Shown: positions 25,982 through 33,744 of the stretch, one piece after another
How positions within the stretch are numbered: position 1 is the stretch's first letter
How the letters are laid out: every line of letters starts with the position of its first letter
Assembly: GCF_010468615.1 (NCBI RefSeq)
Contig: NZ_WUEH01000027.1
Location: forward strand, 1-42,282
Length of the DNA stretch: 42,282 bases
From: Pseudodesulfovibrio sp. JC047
Lineage (GTDB): Bacteria; Desulfobacterota; Desulfovibrionia; Desulfovibrionales; Desulfovibrionaceae
Reading direction: 5' to 3'
Notes under the pieces: generated by a model
Databases searched by the model: none
What the model was told of the DNA's origin: nothing
What the model saw: only the letters and a program-made list of their open reading frames with translations
Position numbers and translations under genes: made by a program

Positions 25982-26449
25982 TTAATCGCAAGGCTTCCAT
26001 GGTTCGTTGATTTTTCGGTCATATCCATACAGTGGAATGGTGTCCGGGAGTATGGCACTGACCAGGGGGGTGAAGGGCTTGTACGTATAGTGGACGGCGA
26101 CTTCGGTCAGATGGCAAGGCGCGCCGGGATCGTTCTCGATGCCGTCACCGGATGCGTCCATGTCCGGCCAGGACCGGATCGAAATGACGAAGGCTTTTTC
26201 GTCCAGTGTTGCCAGGGCCTTTTCCGTGGCGGTGATGATTTGTGTCAGTCGGGTTCCGTCTTCGTCACCACGACCTGTGGCAGCGAATCGAGCACCGATT
26301 TGTGTCGCTTTTTGGACGGTCAGCCACGAGTACGCGGCGTTTCCGCCTTCGATGACGCCCATTATCATGGTAAAGAGAATGGGGAGAATCAGGGCTGTTT
26401 CAACCGCGGCCATACCGGCCTTTCGGGTTCTCTGTGTGTGGGTACGCAT
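25982..26449 (-). CDS. TadE/TadF-like minor pseudopilin
   Basis: 155 residues. The start is set at ATG 26449, seven bases after GGGAG; a TTG two codons earlier is too close to that site. After a short basic leader, KAGMAAVETALILPILFTMIMGVIEGGNAAY gives the G-x-A-A-V-E-T-A pattern of TadE-like proteins: prepilin-peptidase-type site, glutamate at +5 and a single N-terminal membrane helix. The rest (about 45-155) is a periplasmic domain with one cysteine pair (C122 and the C-terminal C). It is the last gene of the minus-strand pilus operon, directly after the vWA-domain gene (11 bases). Processing by the CpaA-type peptidase at 30472 is likely. Confidence 0.82.
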   Translation of the reverse strand: MRTHTQRTRKAGMAAVETALILPILFTMIMGVIEGGNAAYSWLTVQKATQIGARFAATGRGDEDGTRLTQIITATEKALATLDEKAFVISIRSWPDMDASGDGIENDPGAPCHLTEVAVHYTYKPFTPLVSAILPDTIPLYGYDRKINEPWKPCD

Positions 26450-26460
26450 GGACAATCTCC

Positions 26461-27795
26461 CTAGAGCAGCCGCCAGCCGAGCTGTTTGCCGATTTGTTTG
26501 AATATGTCAGGAATGTCGTAGACCGATGGGGCGTCGAAATAATGATCGTTGGTCCCGGGTTTGCTGGAGGCGATTTCCTGCATGAGCGCGATATCAACGC
26601 GGTCCGAGCTGCCGAACCGGATGGAGAATATTTCGATACCCGCCTCTTTGGCCTGGTGCGCTTCTGTCAGCATGTCGGTGTTCAGCACCCCACCGTTTTC
26701 GCAGTGGGCATCATCGCGACCACTGCCGAAGTAAGCGTTTGTCCAATAGTTGTTCGGCCTGTATGAGACACTGTGGCTGCCACCACATTCGCCGTCTTCG
26801 GTGTCTCCATCTGTGAGAACGATCATGATTTTGCGGAAATCTTCCTTGTCTCCGGCCTGTGTGTAGGGTGGTTCCGGTGTCAGAACACGCCGTCCCCATT
26901 TAATCCCTTCGGAAATGACAGTCCCGGACCAATCCCCGGTGCCGGTCTGGGTGTTGATGGAGTTGATGACTCTGCTCTTGTCTTTGCTCAAGGGGAGTAC
27001 CTTGGGAATATCCGAGCAGGTATCCAGAGAAATTCGTCGTCGGTAATAGGAGGACAGCCGCCAGTAGTTGTCCATGAAATCTTCGTGGATACCCGTGTTG
27101 ACGGTGTCGTCGGCGTTGTAACATCCCGCGTCCATATCAGCTCCATCCCCGATGCGGACCTTGCCTTTGAAGGGGACCAGTCCGACTTTGGTGTCGGACG
27201 ATGCGCCATCCGGTATGAGCAGGTCGGTCAATTCGATGGATGCCTGCTTGACCATATTAATGGGCGTGCCTTTCATGGACCCGGAGTTGTCGATGACAAA
27301 GACCACTTCCAGTTTGTTGAACCCCGCGCTTGCATGGGCCTCCACCTCGGAATCCGCCATGCCCAGAATGGACATGAGCAACATGGAGACTTCCGCTTTT
27401 GCAGAGACCTGGACGCTTCTGATTTCGGTTCCAGCGACTACTGATTGAATTTCGGCCGCGTCCATATTCTTGGCGACCATATTTTCCACGGCTTGACGCA
27501 CTATACCCTTGGTCAGATCCGGGTCATAGGGCAGTTCGAGACTGCCTGCCAAAGCCCCGGCGTCCACCGCGGCCTGGAGCCTGGTGTGGGTCAGATACAT
27601 GTTCCCCATGTCAATGGCGATTCCCGTGATTCCCAGAATGACGGGAAGGACGAGAGCCAGGATAGTACAGGTTGACCCTCGACGGTTCGATTTATGGCAT
27701 TGGCATTGTGGTTTGAGCGATGAGCTGGACTGTTTTTGACTCGTCATCAAGGATGGATGGACCGGCGTTATTGAAGCCGAAGAATTGGTAGTCAT
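26461..27795 (-). CDS. tadG: TadG-like protein with von Willebrand A domain
   Basis: 444 residues. An unusual ~40-residue hydrophilic N-terminal tail rich in Ser, Gln and Cys (including CQCHKSNRRGS) precedes one membrane helix (TCTILALVLPVILGITGIAIDMG). The TadG pattern follows, ending in LQAAVDAGALAGSLEL. The vWA domain (about 155-440) has a MIDAS motif DNSGSMKG near residue 157 and LTDGDTEDGE near 320, suggesting metal-dependent adhesion. ATG 27795 has AGAGG upstream, but it lies 104 bases inside the preceding gene; M17 at 27747 is an alternative. In Tad systems TadG is envelope-anchored and needed for pilus assembly or anchoring. Confidence 0.85.
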   Translation of the reverse strand: MTTNSSASITPVHPSLMTSQKQSSSSLKPQCQCHKSNRRGSTCTILALVLPVILGITGIAIDMGNMYLTHTRLQAAVDAGALAGSLELPYDPDLTKGIVRQAVENMVAKNMDAAEIQSVVAGTEIRSVQVSAKAEVSMLLMSILGMADSEVEAHASAGFNKLEVVFVIDNSGSMKGTPINMVKQASIELTDLLIPDGASSDTKVGLVPFKGKVRIGDGADMDAGCYNADDTVNTGIHEDFMDNYWRLSSYYRRRISLDTCSDIPKVLPLSKDKSRVINSINTQTGTGDWSGTVISEGIKWGRRVLTPEPPYTQAGDKEDFRKIMIVLTDGDTEDGECGGSHSVSYRPNNYWTNAYFGSGRDDAHCENGGVLNTDMLTEAHQAKEAGIEIFSIRFGSSDRVDIALMQEIASSKPGTNDHYFDAPSVYDIPDIFKQIGKQLGWRLL

Positions 27796-28084
27796 AGGAA
27801 ACCTCTACTGTGACGGTTTTGGCGACAGGGTCCATGACCACATTGGTGGACAGGTCCCGTGTATCGAGATCGGCAACCAGGGCGTTGACGAGTGCTTCTA
27901 CGTTGGCTTCATTCCCTTCCAAAAGCACATGCCGTGCGCCTTCCCGACTGGCTTCGACCAATGAGGAATAGGTGTGCATGGCGTTGGCTCCTTCCACGAG
28001 AAGCATGAGTAAAAGGGCTATTACGGGAAGCACCAAGGCGAATTCAATGGCGGCCATGCCTTGACGTTGTTTTTTCTTTCCCAT
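27692..28084 (-). CDS. tadE: TadE-like minor pseudopilin
   Basis: 130 residues. A basic leader MGKKKQRQG is followed by MAAIEFALVLPVIALLLMLLVEGANA, the canonical TadE processing and membrane segment with E at +5 after the glycine. The C-terminal ~90 residues are a periplasmic domain (SREGARHVLLEG ... VTVEVSYDYQFFGF). ATG 28084 has AAGGAG upstream. First gene of the minus-strand pilus operon, 47 bases from the predicted start site of a sigma-54 promoter. Its 3' end overlaps the vWA gene by about 104 bases in another frame. Confidence 0.88.
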   Translation of the reverse strand: MGKKKQRQGMAAIEFALVLPVIALLLMLLVEGANAMHTYSSLVEASREGARHVLLEGNEANVEALVNALVADLDTRDLSTNVVMDPVAKTVTVEVSYDYQFFGFNNAGPSILDDESKTVQLIAQTTMPMP

Positions 28085-28142
28085 TCCCGTTCTCCTTGAT
28101 TGTCCATTTAAAATCGTTTTTCACACATGGCATGTGGAATAA

Positions 28143-28159
28143 AGCAATGGCTGTGCCAA
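28143..28159 (-). promoter_or_regulatory. Sigma-54 promoter of the minus-strand pilus operon
   Basis: Read on the minus strand, TTGGCACAGCCATTGCT carries TGGCAC, five bases, TTGC, matching the -24/-12 consensus in both elements with exact spacing. The predicted start is near 28131, 47 bases before the TadE-like gene. It faces away from the sigma-54 activator gene at 28333. Confidence 0.82.
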
Positions 28160-28281
28160 AAGAGTGAAATATTTCTTTGTGTTGTCTTTTTATCATTGAT
28201 ATATTTGATGATATTGACAATAGAGATGGCTGGTTTCGTGTGTCGGGAATGGTGAGGATATGTATATGTATCTATTTTTTG

Positions 28282-28295
28282 TGGATAAATATCCA
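28282..28295. promoter_or_regulatory. Palindrome upstream of the activator gene, possible enhancer site
   Basis: TGGATAAATATCCA has six-base arms TGGATA/TATCCA. It lies about 125-135 bases upstream of the minus-strand sigma-54 promoter and about 40 bases before the activator start codon. The same half-site recurs upstream of the flp promoter at 29939-29955. Could serve as activator binding site and for autoregulation; no experiment or database match supports this yet. Confidence 0.45.
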
Positions 28296-28332
28296 TGTTT
28301 GATCTATTGTCTGTTTGCGGGAAAGAGTCTGT

Positions 28333-29730
28333 ATGGGGGATGTTTTGGCGGAACGAATATTGATTGTTGATGATGACAGGGCTTTTCAAGGTATGTTGGT
28401 CGAAGCCTTGAAGGACAAGGGCTATGCTGTGGAGATCGCCTCCACTGCCGAGGCCGGAATCAGGAAGGCCAAGGCCGGTTCCTTTGATCTTATCTTGCAC
28501 GACATCCGATTGCCCGGCATGTCCGGGTTGGAGGCGTTGCCTCACTTGCGCGACGCGGCTCCTGGCGTGGATGTGATTGTCATGACCGGGTATGCGTCCA
28601 AGGATTCCGGCGTGCAGGCCATGCAATGTGGCGCGTATGATTATTTTACCAAGCCGTTTTCGTTGGGCGAGATGGAGGTCGTTGTTCGCCGCGCACTGGA
28701 AAAGCGGCGGATGCAAAAGGAATTATCCGAGCTGAAACGCAAGGACGGAGCCAGTCCATTACACTCCATTATAGGTCAGTCCGCGCCCATGATGGCGATC
28801 AAGGAACGCATTGCTCGGGTGGCCGAGCTGAATGCCGATGTCCTGGTGATGGGAGAAACCGGGACTGGCAAGGAGCTGGTTTCGGATGTGATTCATGACA
28901 TGAGCACGCGGTCCAAAGAAGCGTTTGTCAAAATCAACTGTGCCGCTATCCCGGAAAATCTTATCGAATCCGAATTGTTCGGCCATGAAAGAGGCGCCTT
29001 TACCGGGGCGACGGCCATGAAACAGGGGAAGTTTGAACAGGCCAAAGGCGGGTCGCTCATGCTGGATGAAATCGGCGATATGCCCTTTCATCTGCAAGCG
29101 AAATTGTTGCGCGCCGTGGAGTTGAAACAGGCGGAACGGGTCGGTGGTGCCAAACCCATTCGGTACAATGTGCGGATCATTGCGGCCACCAATCAGGAAC
29201 TTGAGCAACGAGTCAAGGATGGGAAGTTCAGGAGCGATCTGTACTATCGGTTGAATGTCGCGACACTGGTGCTTCCCCCGCTCAGGGATCGCAAATCAGA
29301 CCTTCCTCAACTGGCTGATTTTTTTCTTGATCGAGCCAATAGACGCCTTGGGACGGATATCAGTTCCATCTCCACCTCCGCCATGGAAATATTCTTCAAT
29401 TATGATTGGCCCGGCAATGTTCGGCAGTTTGCCAATGCGGTTGAACGGGCTGCCATTTTTTGCAAATCGACCACCATTACCCCGGCAGAGGTGGATCAGG
29501 CCTTTACCAACACGCCTCCGGTGGCGGATACCGGGATACCCGCGCCTCTCTGCGACGGACTACCGCTGAAACAGGCCTTGAACGAGTATGAAAAGTTTCT
29601 TATCGAGAATGCCCTGCGCTCCTGCGGGGGGACCCAGACCGAAGCCGCCACACAGCTCGGCGTGTCAGCCAAGAATTTGTGGAACAAGCTGCGCAAGCAC
29701 GGGATTCATCCGGCTCTTTTCAAAAAATAG
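28333..29730 (+). CDS. NtrC-family sigma-54-dependent response regulator
   Basis: 465 residues. The start is set at ATG 28333 after GGGAAAGAG. Receiver domain (8-125): acidic D13/D14/D15 and phospho-acceptor D57 in ILHDIRLPGMSG, lysine in YFTKPFS. AAA+ domain (about 146-375): Walker A GETGTGK (174-180), the sigma-54 contact loop GAFTGA (221-226) and Walker B SLMLDEIGDMP. C-terminal Fis-type helix-turn-helix: TQTEAATQLGVSAKNLWNKLRKHG. All parts of an active enhancer-binding protein are intact. It sits between two sigma-54 promoters facing outward onto the two pilus operons, so it is very likely their activator. Input kinase possibly the one at 39851. Confidence 0.94.
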   Translation: MGDVLAERILIVDDDRAFQGMLVEALKDKGYAVEIASTAEAGIRKAKAGSFDLILHDIRLPGMSGLEALPHLRDAAPGVDVIVMTGYASKDSGVQAMQCGAYDYFTKPFSLGEMEVVVRRALEKRRMQKELSELKRKDGASPLHSIIGQSAPMMAIKERIARVAELNADVLVMGETGTGKELVSDVIHDMSTRSKEAFVKINCAAIPENLIESELFGHERGAFTGATAMKQGKFEQAKGGSLMLDEIGDMPFHLQAKLLRAVELKQAERVGGAKPIRYNVRIIAATNQELEQRVKDGKFRSDLYYRLNVATLVLPPLRDRKSDLPQLADFFLDRANRRLGTDISSISTSAMEIFFNYDWPGNVRQFANAVERAAIFCKSTTITPAEVDQAFTNTPPVADTGIPAPLCDGLPLKQALNEYEKFLIENALRSCGGTQTEAATQLGVSAKNLWNKLRKHGIHPALFKK

Positions 29731-29938
29731 GAAAATCAATCAGTTGCTTTTTCGGTGACAGATTTTTTGTCTCTTTTTCCTGTCCATGATTCCGTCCGTT
29801 TCGTGGGGCTTACTTGTGCCCGCTGTCTCTGAACGACATCGTTTGTAACATTCAGTGAATCGATTATTTATGGATTGACTCAACCTATTAAAATACATTT
29901 CTTTTTATCAATTTGTATCGAAAATCCCAAAAACAATG

Positions 29939-29977
29939 ATCCATAAATTGTGGATTGTCTGTACCGTGAACAGTACA
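29939..29977. promoter_or_regulatory. Candidate enhancer region for the flp promoter
   Basis: In the 423-base gene-free stretch 29731-30153, ATCCA-N7-TGGAT (29939-29955) is followed by TGTAC-N8-GTACA (29960-29977). They lie 85-125 bases upstream of the sigma-54 promoter, the usual enhancer range. A further TGGAT is at 29871-29875 in ATTTATGGAT, an inverted match to ATCCATAAAT at 29939. The rest of the stretch is AT-rich and shows no gene. Confidence 0.5.
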
Positions 29978-30063
29978 CGCAAAGTTACTTTCTTTCATTT
30001 TTTTAGATTTATATCCAAATATATTAAGTATTTGAGTGCTTATTCATTTTTTTGGGCCGCGTG

Positions 30064-30079
30064 TGGCACACGCGTTGCT
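30064..30079 (+). promoter_or_regulatory. Sigma-54 promoter of the flp/cpa operon
   Basis: TGGCACACGCGTTGCT has TGGCAC, five bases and TTGCT, a full match to the core -24/-12 elements with correct spacing. Predicted start near 30090, about 64 bases before the pilin ATG. Confidence 0.87.
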
Positions 30080-30153
30080 TTATGGTGGTCAGTCTGGTGT
30101 TTTTTTGCATGAATGACAGTGGTTTTTTGGAATGAATCAACCGTAAGGAGAAA

Positions 30154-30333
30154 ATGATGAGAAAAATGCTGAATCTGCTTCTTGATGAAGAAGGCGCAAC
30201 TGCAATTGAGTACGGTCTGATCGCCGCTTTGATCGCCGCCGGTATCGTTGGTGCGACCTCTGCCTTGGGTGACCAGGTTGTCGCAACCTTTTCTTTCATT
30301 GAAGGTAAAATGGCTGAAGCCACCACTCCCTAA
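30154..30333 (+). CDS. flp: Flp/Fap-type major pilin (type IVb prepilin)
   Basis: 59 residues. The short leader MMRKMLNLLLDEEG ends at the prepilin peptidase site G14/A15, followed by ATAIEYGLIAALIAAGIVG with glutamate at +5 and tyrosine at +6, the Flp motif. The hydrophobic helix forms the pilus core after processing. The remaining ~25 residues (GDQVVATFSFIEGKMAEATTP) are short, as in other Flp pilins. AAGGAG precedes by three bases ATG 30154 and by six ATG 30157; the latter start would simply shorten the leader by one. First gene of the plus-strand Tad operon, behind a sigma-54 promoter and followed by an attenuator. Confidence 0.94.
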   Translation: MMRKMLNLLLDEEGATAIEYGLIAALIAAGIVGATSALGDQVVATFSFIEGKMAEATTP

Positions 30334-30377
30334 ATCACGGCACGCTCACCGTTTAACGGAAGCAGCCAGAGCAGCCG

Positions 30378-30416
30378 AACCAGGGCTTCGGGAATGGCCC
30401 GTTGCCCTGGTTTTGT
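30378..30416 (+). terminator. Attenuator between flp and the prepilin peptidase gene
   Basis: AACCAGGGC (30378-30386) and GCCCTGGTT (30404-30412) form a perfect nine-base-pair stem with an inner CGGG/CCCG helix, followed by TTTTGTCTTT. Partial termination here would give much more pilin than assembly proteins. Confidence 0.8.
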
Positions 30417-30471
30417 CTTTGAGGGGAAACGAAGACGGCCAGATCGGCTTTGAACAATCTCGGGGGGGACC

Positions 30472-31020
30472 ATGAATTTGTGTATCAGTATCGTGCTGAC
30501 GGTGGCATTGCTTGTCTCGTCCATGACAGACATTCGTTATCAGCGAATTTACAACTGGCTGACCTTTCCGTTGTTGCTGGGAGGATTTGCCACACATACC
30601 GTGTTTGGCGGGCTGGAAGGATTGAAATTTGCCAGCCTGGGGTTTGCCTTCGGGTTTGGAGCCATGGTTCTGCCATATTTTTTGGGGGTCATGGGGGCGG
30701 GAGATGTCAAGCTGATGGCGGGAATCGGGGCGTGTCTCGGTTTTCCTCTGACCCTGGTCGCCTTCCTGTTTACCTGCATCGCAGGTGGGGTCTATGCCGT
30801 CTGTGTATTGGCCTTTGACCGAGCTGTTTTCAAAGCCGTGTTGACGAATATTACCACAACTTTTTCCGTGTTCGTGGCCACCCGTCGTTTCAACTTTGCG
30901 CCCACCGAGACGCACAAGACTTTGCCCCGGTTGTGCTACGGGGTGGCTATTGCCATTGGAACCGCTTCCGCCATGGTGTTGCAGGTCTGGCAGACCGGCA
31001 CCGTGCTCGGGGCGTACTAG
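30472..31020 (+). CDS. cpaA: Prepilin peptidase CpaA/TadV (A24 family)
   Basis: 182 residues, several membrane helices. Both catalytic aspartates of the A24 aspartyl protease family are present: D20 in SMTDIRYQRIYN and D78 in GAGDVKLMAG. It lacks the cysteine-rich methylase domain of PilD, as expected for the Tad version. It should cleave Flp and the TadE-like proteins on the cytoplasmic side of the inner membrane. ATG 30472 has GGGGGGGACC upstream. The C-terminal ~60 residues (after about 125) extend beyond the minimal protease core. Confidence 0.92.
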   Translation: MNLCISIVLTVALLVSSMTDIRYQRIYNWLTFPLLLGGFATHTVFGGLEGLKFASLGFAFGFGAMVLPYFLGVMGAGDVKLMAGIGACLGFPLTLVAFLFTCIAGGVYAVCVLAFDRAVFKAVLTNITTTFSVFVATRRFNFAPTETHKTLPRLCYGVAIAIGTASAMVLQVWQTGTVLGAY

Positions 31021-31032
31021 GGGAAGGGCGGT

Positions 31033-31851
31033 ATGACGAAATCCAAGCGAGCCTTGATTCAGATAACGGTGTCTCTGGTGTTGGCCATCGTTGCCGGTGT
31101 GCTCATTTTTCAATGGTCCAGTACGATCACGCAGGGGGGATCAGCTGAACAGACTGCCGACACGGTCCCTGTCGTGGTTGCCACGGTGAAGATCAAGCGG
31201 GGACTTAAACTGACAGAAGAGATGTTGAGTGTCCGCAAATATACACATGACTCTCGTCCATCCGGTGCGTTTTCCGATCCCGAAGAGCTGTTGGGCCGTG
31301 TGCTCAACCAGACCGTCGGGGCCAATGAAGCGGTGACCGCCATGCGGTTGGCGGACGAATCCGTCATTGGCGGCGGTGTCAGTGCGCTTATCGAACCCGG
31401 AAAACGGGCCATGGCGGTCAAGGGGAATGCGGTTATGGGACTGTCCGGTTTTGTGCGCCCTGGCGACCGAGTGGATGTCATTGTCACGCTGGTTATTGGC
31501 CGGGAAGAAATTCCCGTTACCAAATTGGTGCTTGAGCGGGTCAAGGTCCTGGCCACTGGCACACAGTTGACGCCGCCGGATGAGGATGGTTCGACTGCCA
31601 GTGTGGATGTCTACACCCTGGAACTCAGCCCACCGCAAAGTGAACGGCTGGCTTTGGCGGCCACGCAGGGAACGCTGCATTTTGCATTGCGTAATGAACA
31701 GGATGAAGCAACGGTGCGGACAAATGGATCCGATATCCCGAAGACGCTTGCTGCCCTGCGTCCGAAAGCTCCTGTGCGACATGTCAAACGGAAGCGGTCT
31801 CAGCGGGTTGAAGTGATCACCGGCGGCGAACGCTCGTCGGTCAGGTTTTAG
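31033..31851 (+). CDS. cpaB: Flp pilus assembly protein CpaB/RcpC
   Basis: 272 residues. One N-terminal membrane anchor (QITVSLVLAIVAGVLIFQW) precedes a periplasmic SAF domain (about 45-115: VVVATVKIKRGLKLTEEMLS ... VGANEAVTAMRL). The CpaB C-terminal domain follows, with GLSGFVRPGDRVDVIVT and KVLATGTQ. CpaB/RcpC is thought to assist the outer-membrane secretin. It sits between cpaA and the secretin gene, as in other Tad loci. The basic C-terminus (VRHVKRKRSQRVEVITGG) is family-like. Confidence 0.92.
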   Translation: MTKSKRALIQITVSLVLAIVAGVLIFQWSSTITQGGSAEQTADTVPVVVATVKIKRGLKLTEEMLSVRKYTHDSRPSGAFSDPEELLGRVLNQTVGANEAVTAMRLADESVIGGGVSALIEPGKRAMAVKGNAVMGLSGFVRPGDRVDVIVTLVIGREEIPVTKLVLERVKVLATGTQLTPPDEDGSTASVDVYTLELSPPQSERLALAATQGTLHFALRNEQDEATVRTNGSDIPKTLAALRPKAPVRHVKRKRSQRVEVITGGERSSVRF

Positions 31852-31861
31852 GGGGCGTGTC

Positions 31862-33268
31862 ATGAAAAGTGAAAAAGGTCTCCGTTTCCTGTTGATCAGC
31901 CTTGTGTGGTGTGTGCTGTGGGCTTCGCTGGTTCATGCCAAACCATCCGAGGCTCTGAAGCTGACCTTGGGTAAATCTCTGGTTATTGATACGGATTTCA
32001 AGGTGAGTCGGGTTTCGCTGGCTTCCGATACCGTGGTGTCGATCGTAGTCCTTTCGCCCCGACAAATCTATTTGAGCGGCAAGGAACTGGGGTCCACCAC
32101 CTTGACCCTGTGGTCCAACGGTGCTGTGGCCGATGTCTTTGACGTGATCGTGACCCCGAACATGACGCACCTGAAGCGGATGATCCACGAGGTCATGCCC
32201 TCTGAAAAAAATATCAAGGTGCTGACGTCCGGCGATTCCGTGACCCTGGCTGGTCGTGTTTCCAATACTGCCAATCTGTCATCCGCGTTGGCCTTGGCCG
32301 AGGCCGCCGCTCCGGGCAAGGTGGTCAATCTCTTGTCCGTGGATGGTATTCAGCAGGTCATGCTGGAAGTGCGTGTGGCGGAAATGTCCCGGTCCGTGAC
32401 CAAGCGGCTCGGTATCAACTTCGCAGCGATCGGATCGAATTTTTCCATCTATTCCATCATCAACAATCTGACCCGGTACAATGCGGATGACGATGTGTTC
32501 GAGTTGACCGACAATATTACCTTCAACGGGGCGTATCGGAGCGGCAATACCAATATATTCGGCATGATCGATGCGTTGAAGGCCAACGGGTTGGTCCGAA
32601 TGCTGGCCGAGCCGAATCTCACCTGCGTGTCCGGCGAATCCGCTGAATTTCTGGTGGGTGGTGAAGTTCCCATTCCCATGCCCGGGACGTTGGGAAATGT
32701 GTATATCGAGTACAAACCCTTTGGCATTGGACTGAAATTCGTGGCCACGGTCATGAGTTCCGGTACGATCAATCTTCAGGTCAACCCGGAAGTATCCGAG
32801 TTGGATTATTCCAAATCCATCGCGGTTTCCGGGTATGAAATCCCGACCATATCGACGCGTCGAGCAAATACCGTGGTTGAGCTGGGTGACGGACAATCTT
32901 TTGTGATCGCGGGACTCATTAGTGATTCTCTCAAGGAAAATTCGAGTAAACTGCCGGGATTGGGTGAAGTGCCGATTCTTGGCAATCTGTTCAGTTCCCG
33001 AGATTTTTCCAGCAACAAGACCGAGTTGGTCGTGCTGGTTACCGCCCATCTGGCAAAGCCCGTGGACATGGCTTCTCAGACGTTGCCCACCGATGGATTC
33101 TCGGAACCGAGCGACAGTGAATTTTACATTCTGGGACTGATGGAAGGACTGAGTGGAAGCGGGAAAACAGCGGTCACCGAGGTCGGTGTCGGCGCGGCGG
33201 AACCCGGAACAGTGGTTCGTCCTGAAAGTGGATTTGACGGGGAGTTTGGTCATTCCTGGCCACAATAA
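31862..33268 (+). CDS. cpaC: Tad secretin CpaC/RcpA
   Basis: 468 residues. The signal peptide is about 1-23 (SLVHA). The N-terminal pilus-secretin domain (about 25-105: LTLGKSLVIDTDFKVSRVS ... STTLTLWSNG) is followed by a BON-like segment. The secretin core (about 170-400) includes VMLEVRVAEMSRSVTKRLG, the VGGEVPIPMPG lip and LPGLGEVPILGNLF. The protein forms the outer-membrane channel through which the Flp pilus emerges. The C-terminal tail (about 400-468) is low in conserved features. ATG follows cpaB by ten bases. Confidence 0.93.
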   Translation: MKSEKGLRFLLISLVWCVLWASLVHAKPSEALKLTLGKSLVIDTDFKVSRVSLASDTVVSIVVLSPRQIYLSGKELGSTTLTLWSNGAVADVFDVIVTPNMTHLKRMIHEVMPSEKNIKVLTSGDSVTLAGRVSNTANLSSALALAEAAAPGKVVNLLSVDGIQQVMLEVRVAEMSRSVTKRLGINFAAIGSNFSIYSIINNLTRYNADDDVFELTDNITFNGAYRSGNTNIFGMIDALKANGLVRMLAEPNLTCVSGESAEFLVGGEVPIPMPGTLGNVYIEYKPFGIGLKFVATVMSSGTINLQVNPEVSELDYSKSIAVSGYEIPTISTRRANTVVELGDGQSFVIAGLISDSLKENSSKLPGLGEVPILGNLFSSRDFSSNKTELVVLVTAHLAKPVDMASQTLPTDGFSEPSDSEFYILGLMEGLSGSGKTAVTEVGVGAAEPGTVVRPESGFDGEFGHSWPQ

Positions 33269-33285
33269 TATGCGCGGAGGGGACC

Positions 33286-33567
33286 ATGCAGAATCTTTTG
33301 ATCTATCTCGGCATGATTGGGATCATGCTTCAGGCTGGGTGTGGCATCATGAACAATGTGGATACATCGGCGCCGCGGTTCGGCAGTTCGGTCCGCATGG
33401 CGCTTGAAAGTCAGCGAGCCAACCCCGAAGCCGGTTCCAGCGCGCCGGTGGTGGGGCTTGACGGTCGCTACGCGGCCAAGGCCGCCGAAAAATATCAGGC
33501 CGGGCCCAAAGAGAAAAAGGACCGGGAGTCCGGTTCGATTTTCGGCGTTGTCGAGGCGTCGAAGTGA
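33286..33567 (+). CDS. Small Tad-locus protein, probable lipoprotein (CpaD-like)
   Basis: 93 residues. The N-terminal hydrophobic stretch LLIYLGMIGIMLQAGC looks like a lipoprotein signal with C19, though glutamine at -3 is atypical. The mature part has RFGSSVRMALESQRANPEAG and VGLDGRYAAKAAEKYQ. From memory these resemble short proteins encoded after the secretin in other Tad loci (pattern FG.aVR..l..Q..NP and GlDG.aA..A..rY), sometimes annotated as pilus assembly or CpaD-like. A role as secretin pilotin is a guess. GGAGGGGACC precedes the ATG. The stop overlaps the next small gene by one base. Confidence 0.75.
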   Translation: MQNLLIYLGMIGIMLQAGCGIMNNVDTSAPRFGSSVRMALESQRANPEAGSSAPVVGLDGRYAAKAAEKYQAGPKEKKDRESGSIFGVVEASK

Positions 33568-33674
33568 TGCGGGGTTCAGGGCATTTTGACTACTGGCCGG
33601 AGTGTATTCTCCTGATGCTGATGGTGGGGGTGCTGATTCTGAATTTTACGCTGTTTGAATCATTGTGGCCGTAG
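33567..33674 (+). CDS. 35-residue single-pass membrane peptide gene, coupled to the upstream gene
   Basis: ATG 33567 shares its A with the upstream stop (TGATG), which strongly suggests reinitiation. The peptide is MRGSGHFDYWPECILLMLMV then GVLILNFTLFESLWP: a short polar N-terminus and one hydrophobic helix (about 13-31). No family recognised. It is followed 70 bases later by cpaE. Its place inside the Tad operon suggests a small inner-membrane accessory, but function is unknown and it could be non-functional. Confidence 0.55.
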   Translation: MRGSGHFDYWPECILLMLMVGVLILNFTLFESLWP

Positions 33675-33744
33675 GGGAAAACCGTGAAGGACCTCCTTCA
33701 ATCGGTGGACGGCATAGCAGAGGAAAGGGGATGCGGGAAAAACC

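Noticed and set aside
28108-28716. 202-codon minus-strand frame over the regulator start
   Set aside because: Antisense to the receiver domain and across the sigma-54 promoter; no domain features.
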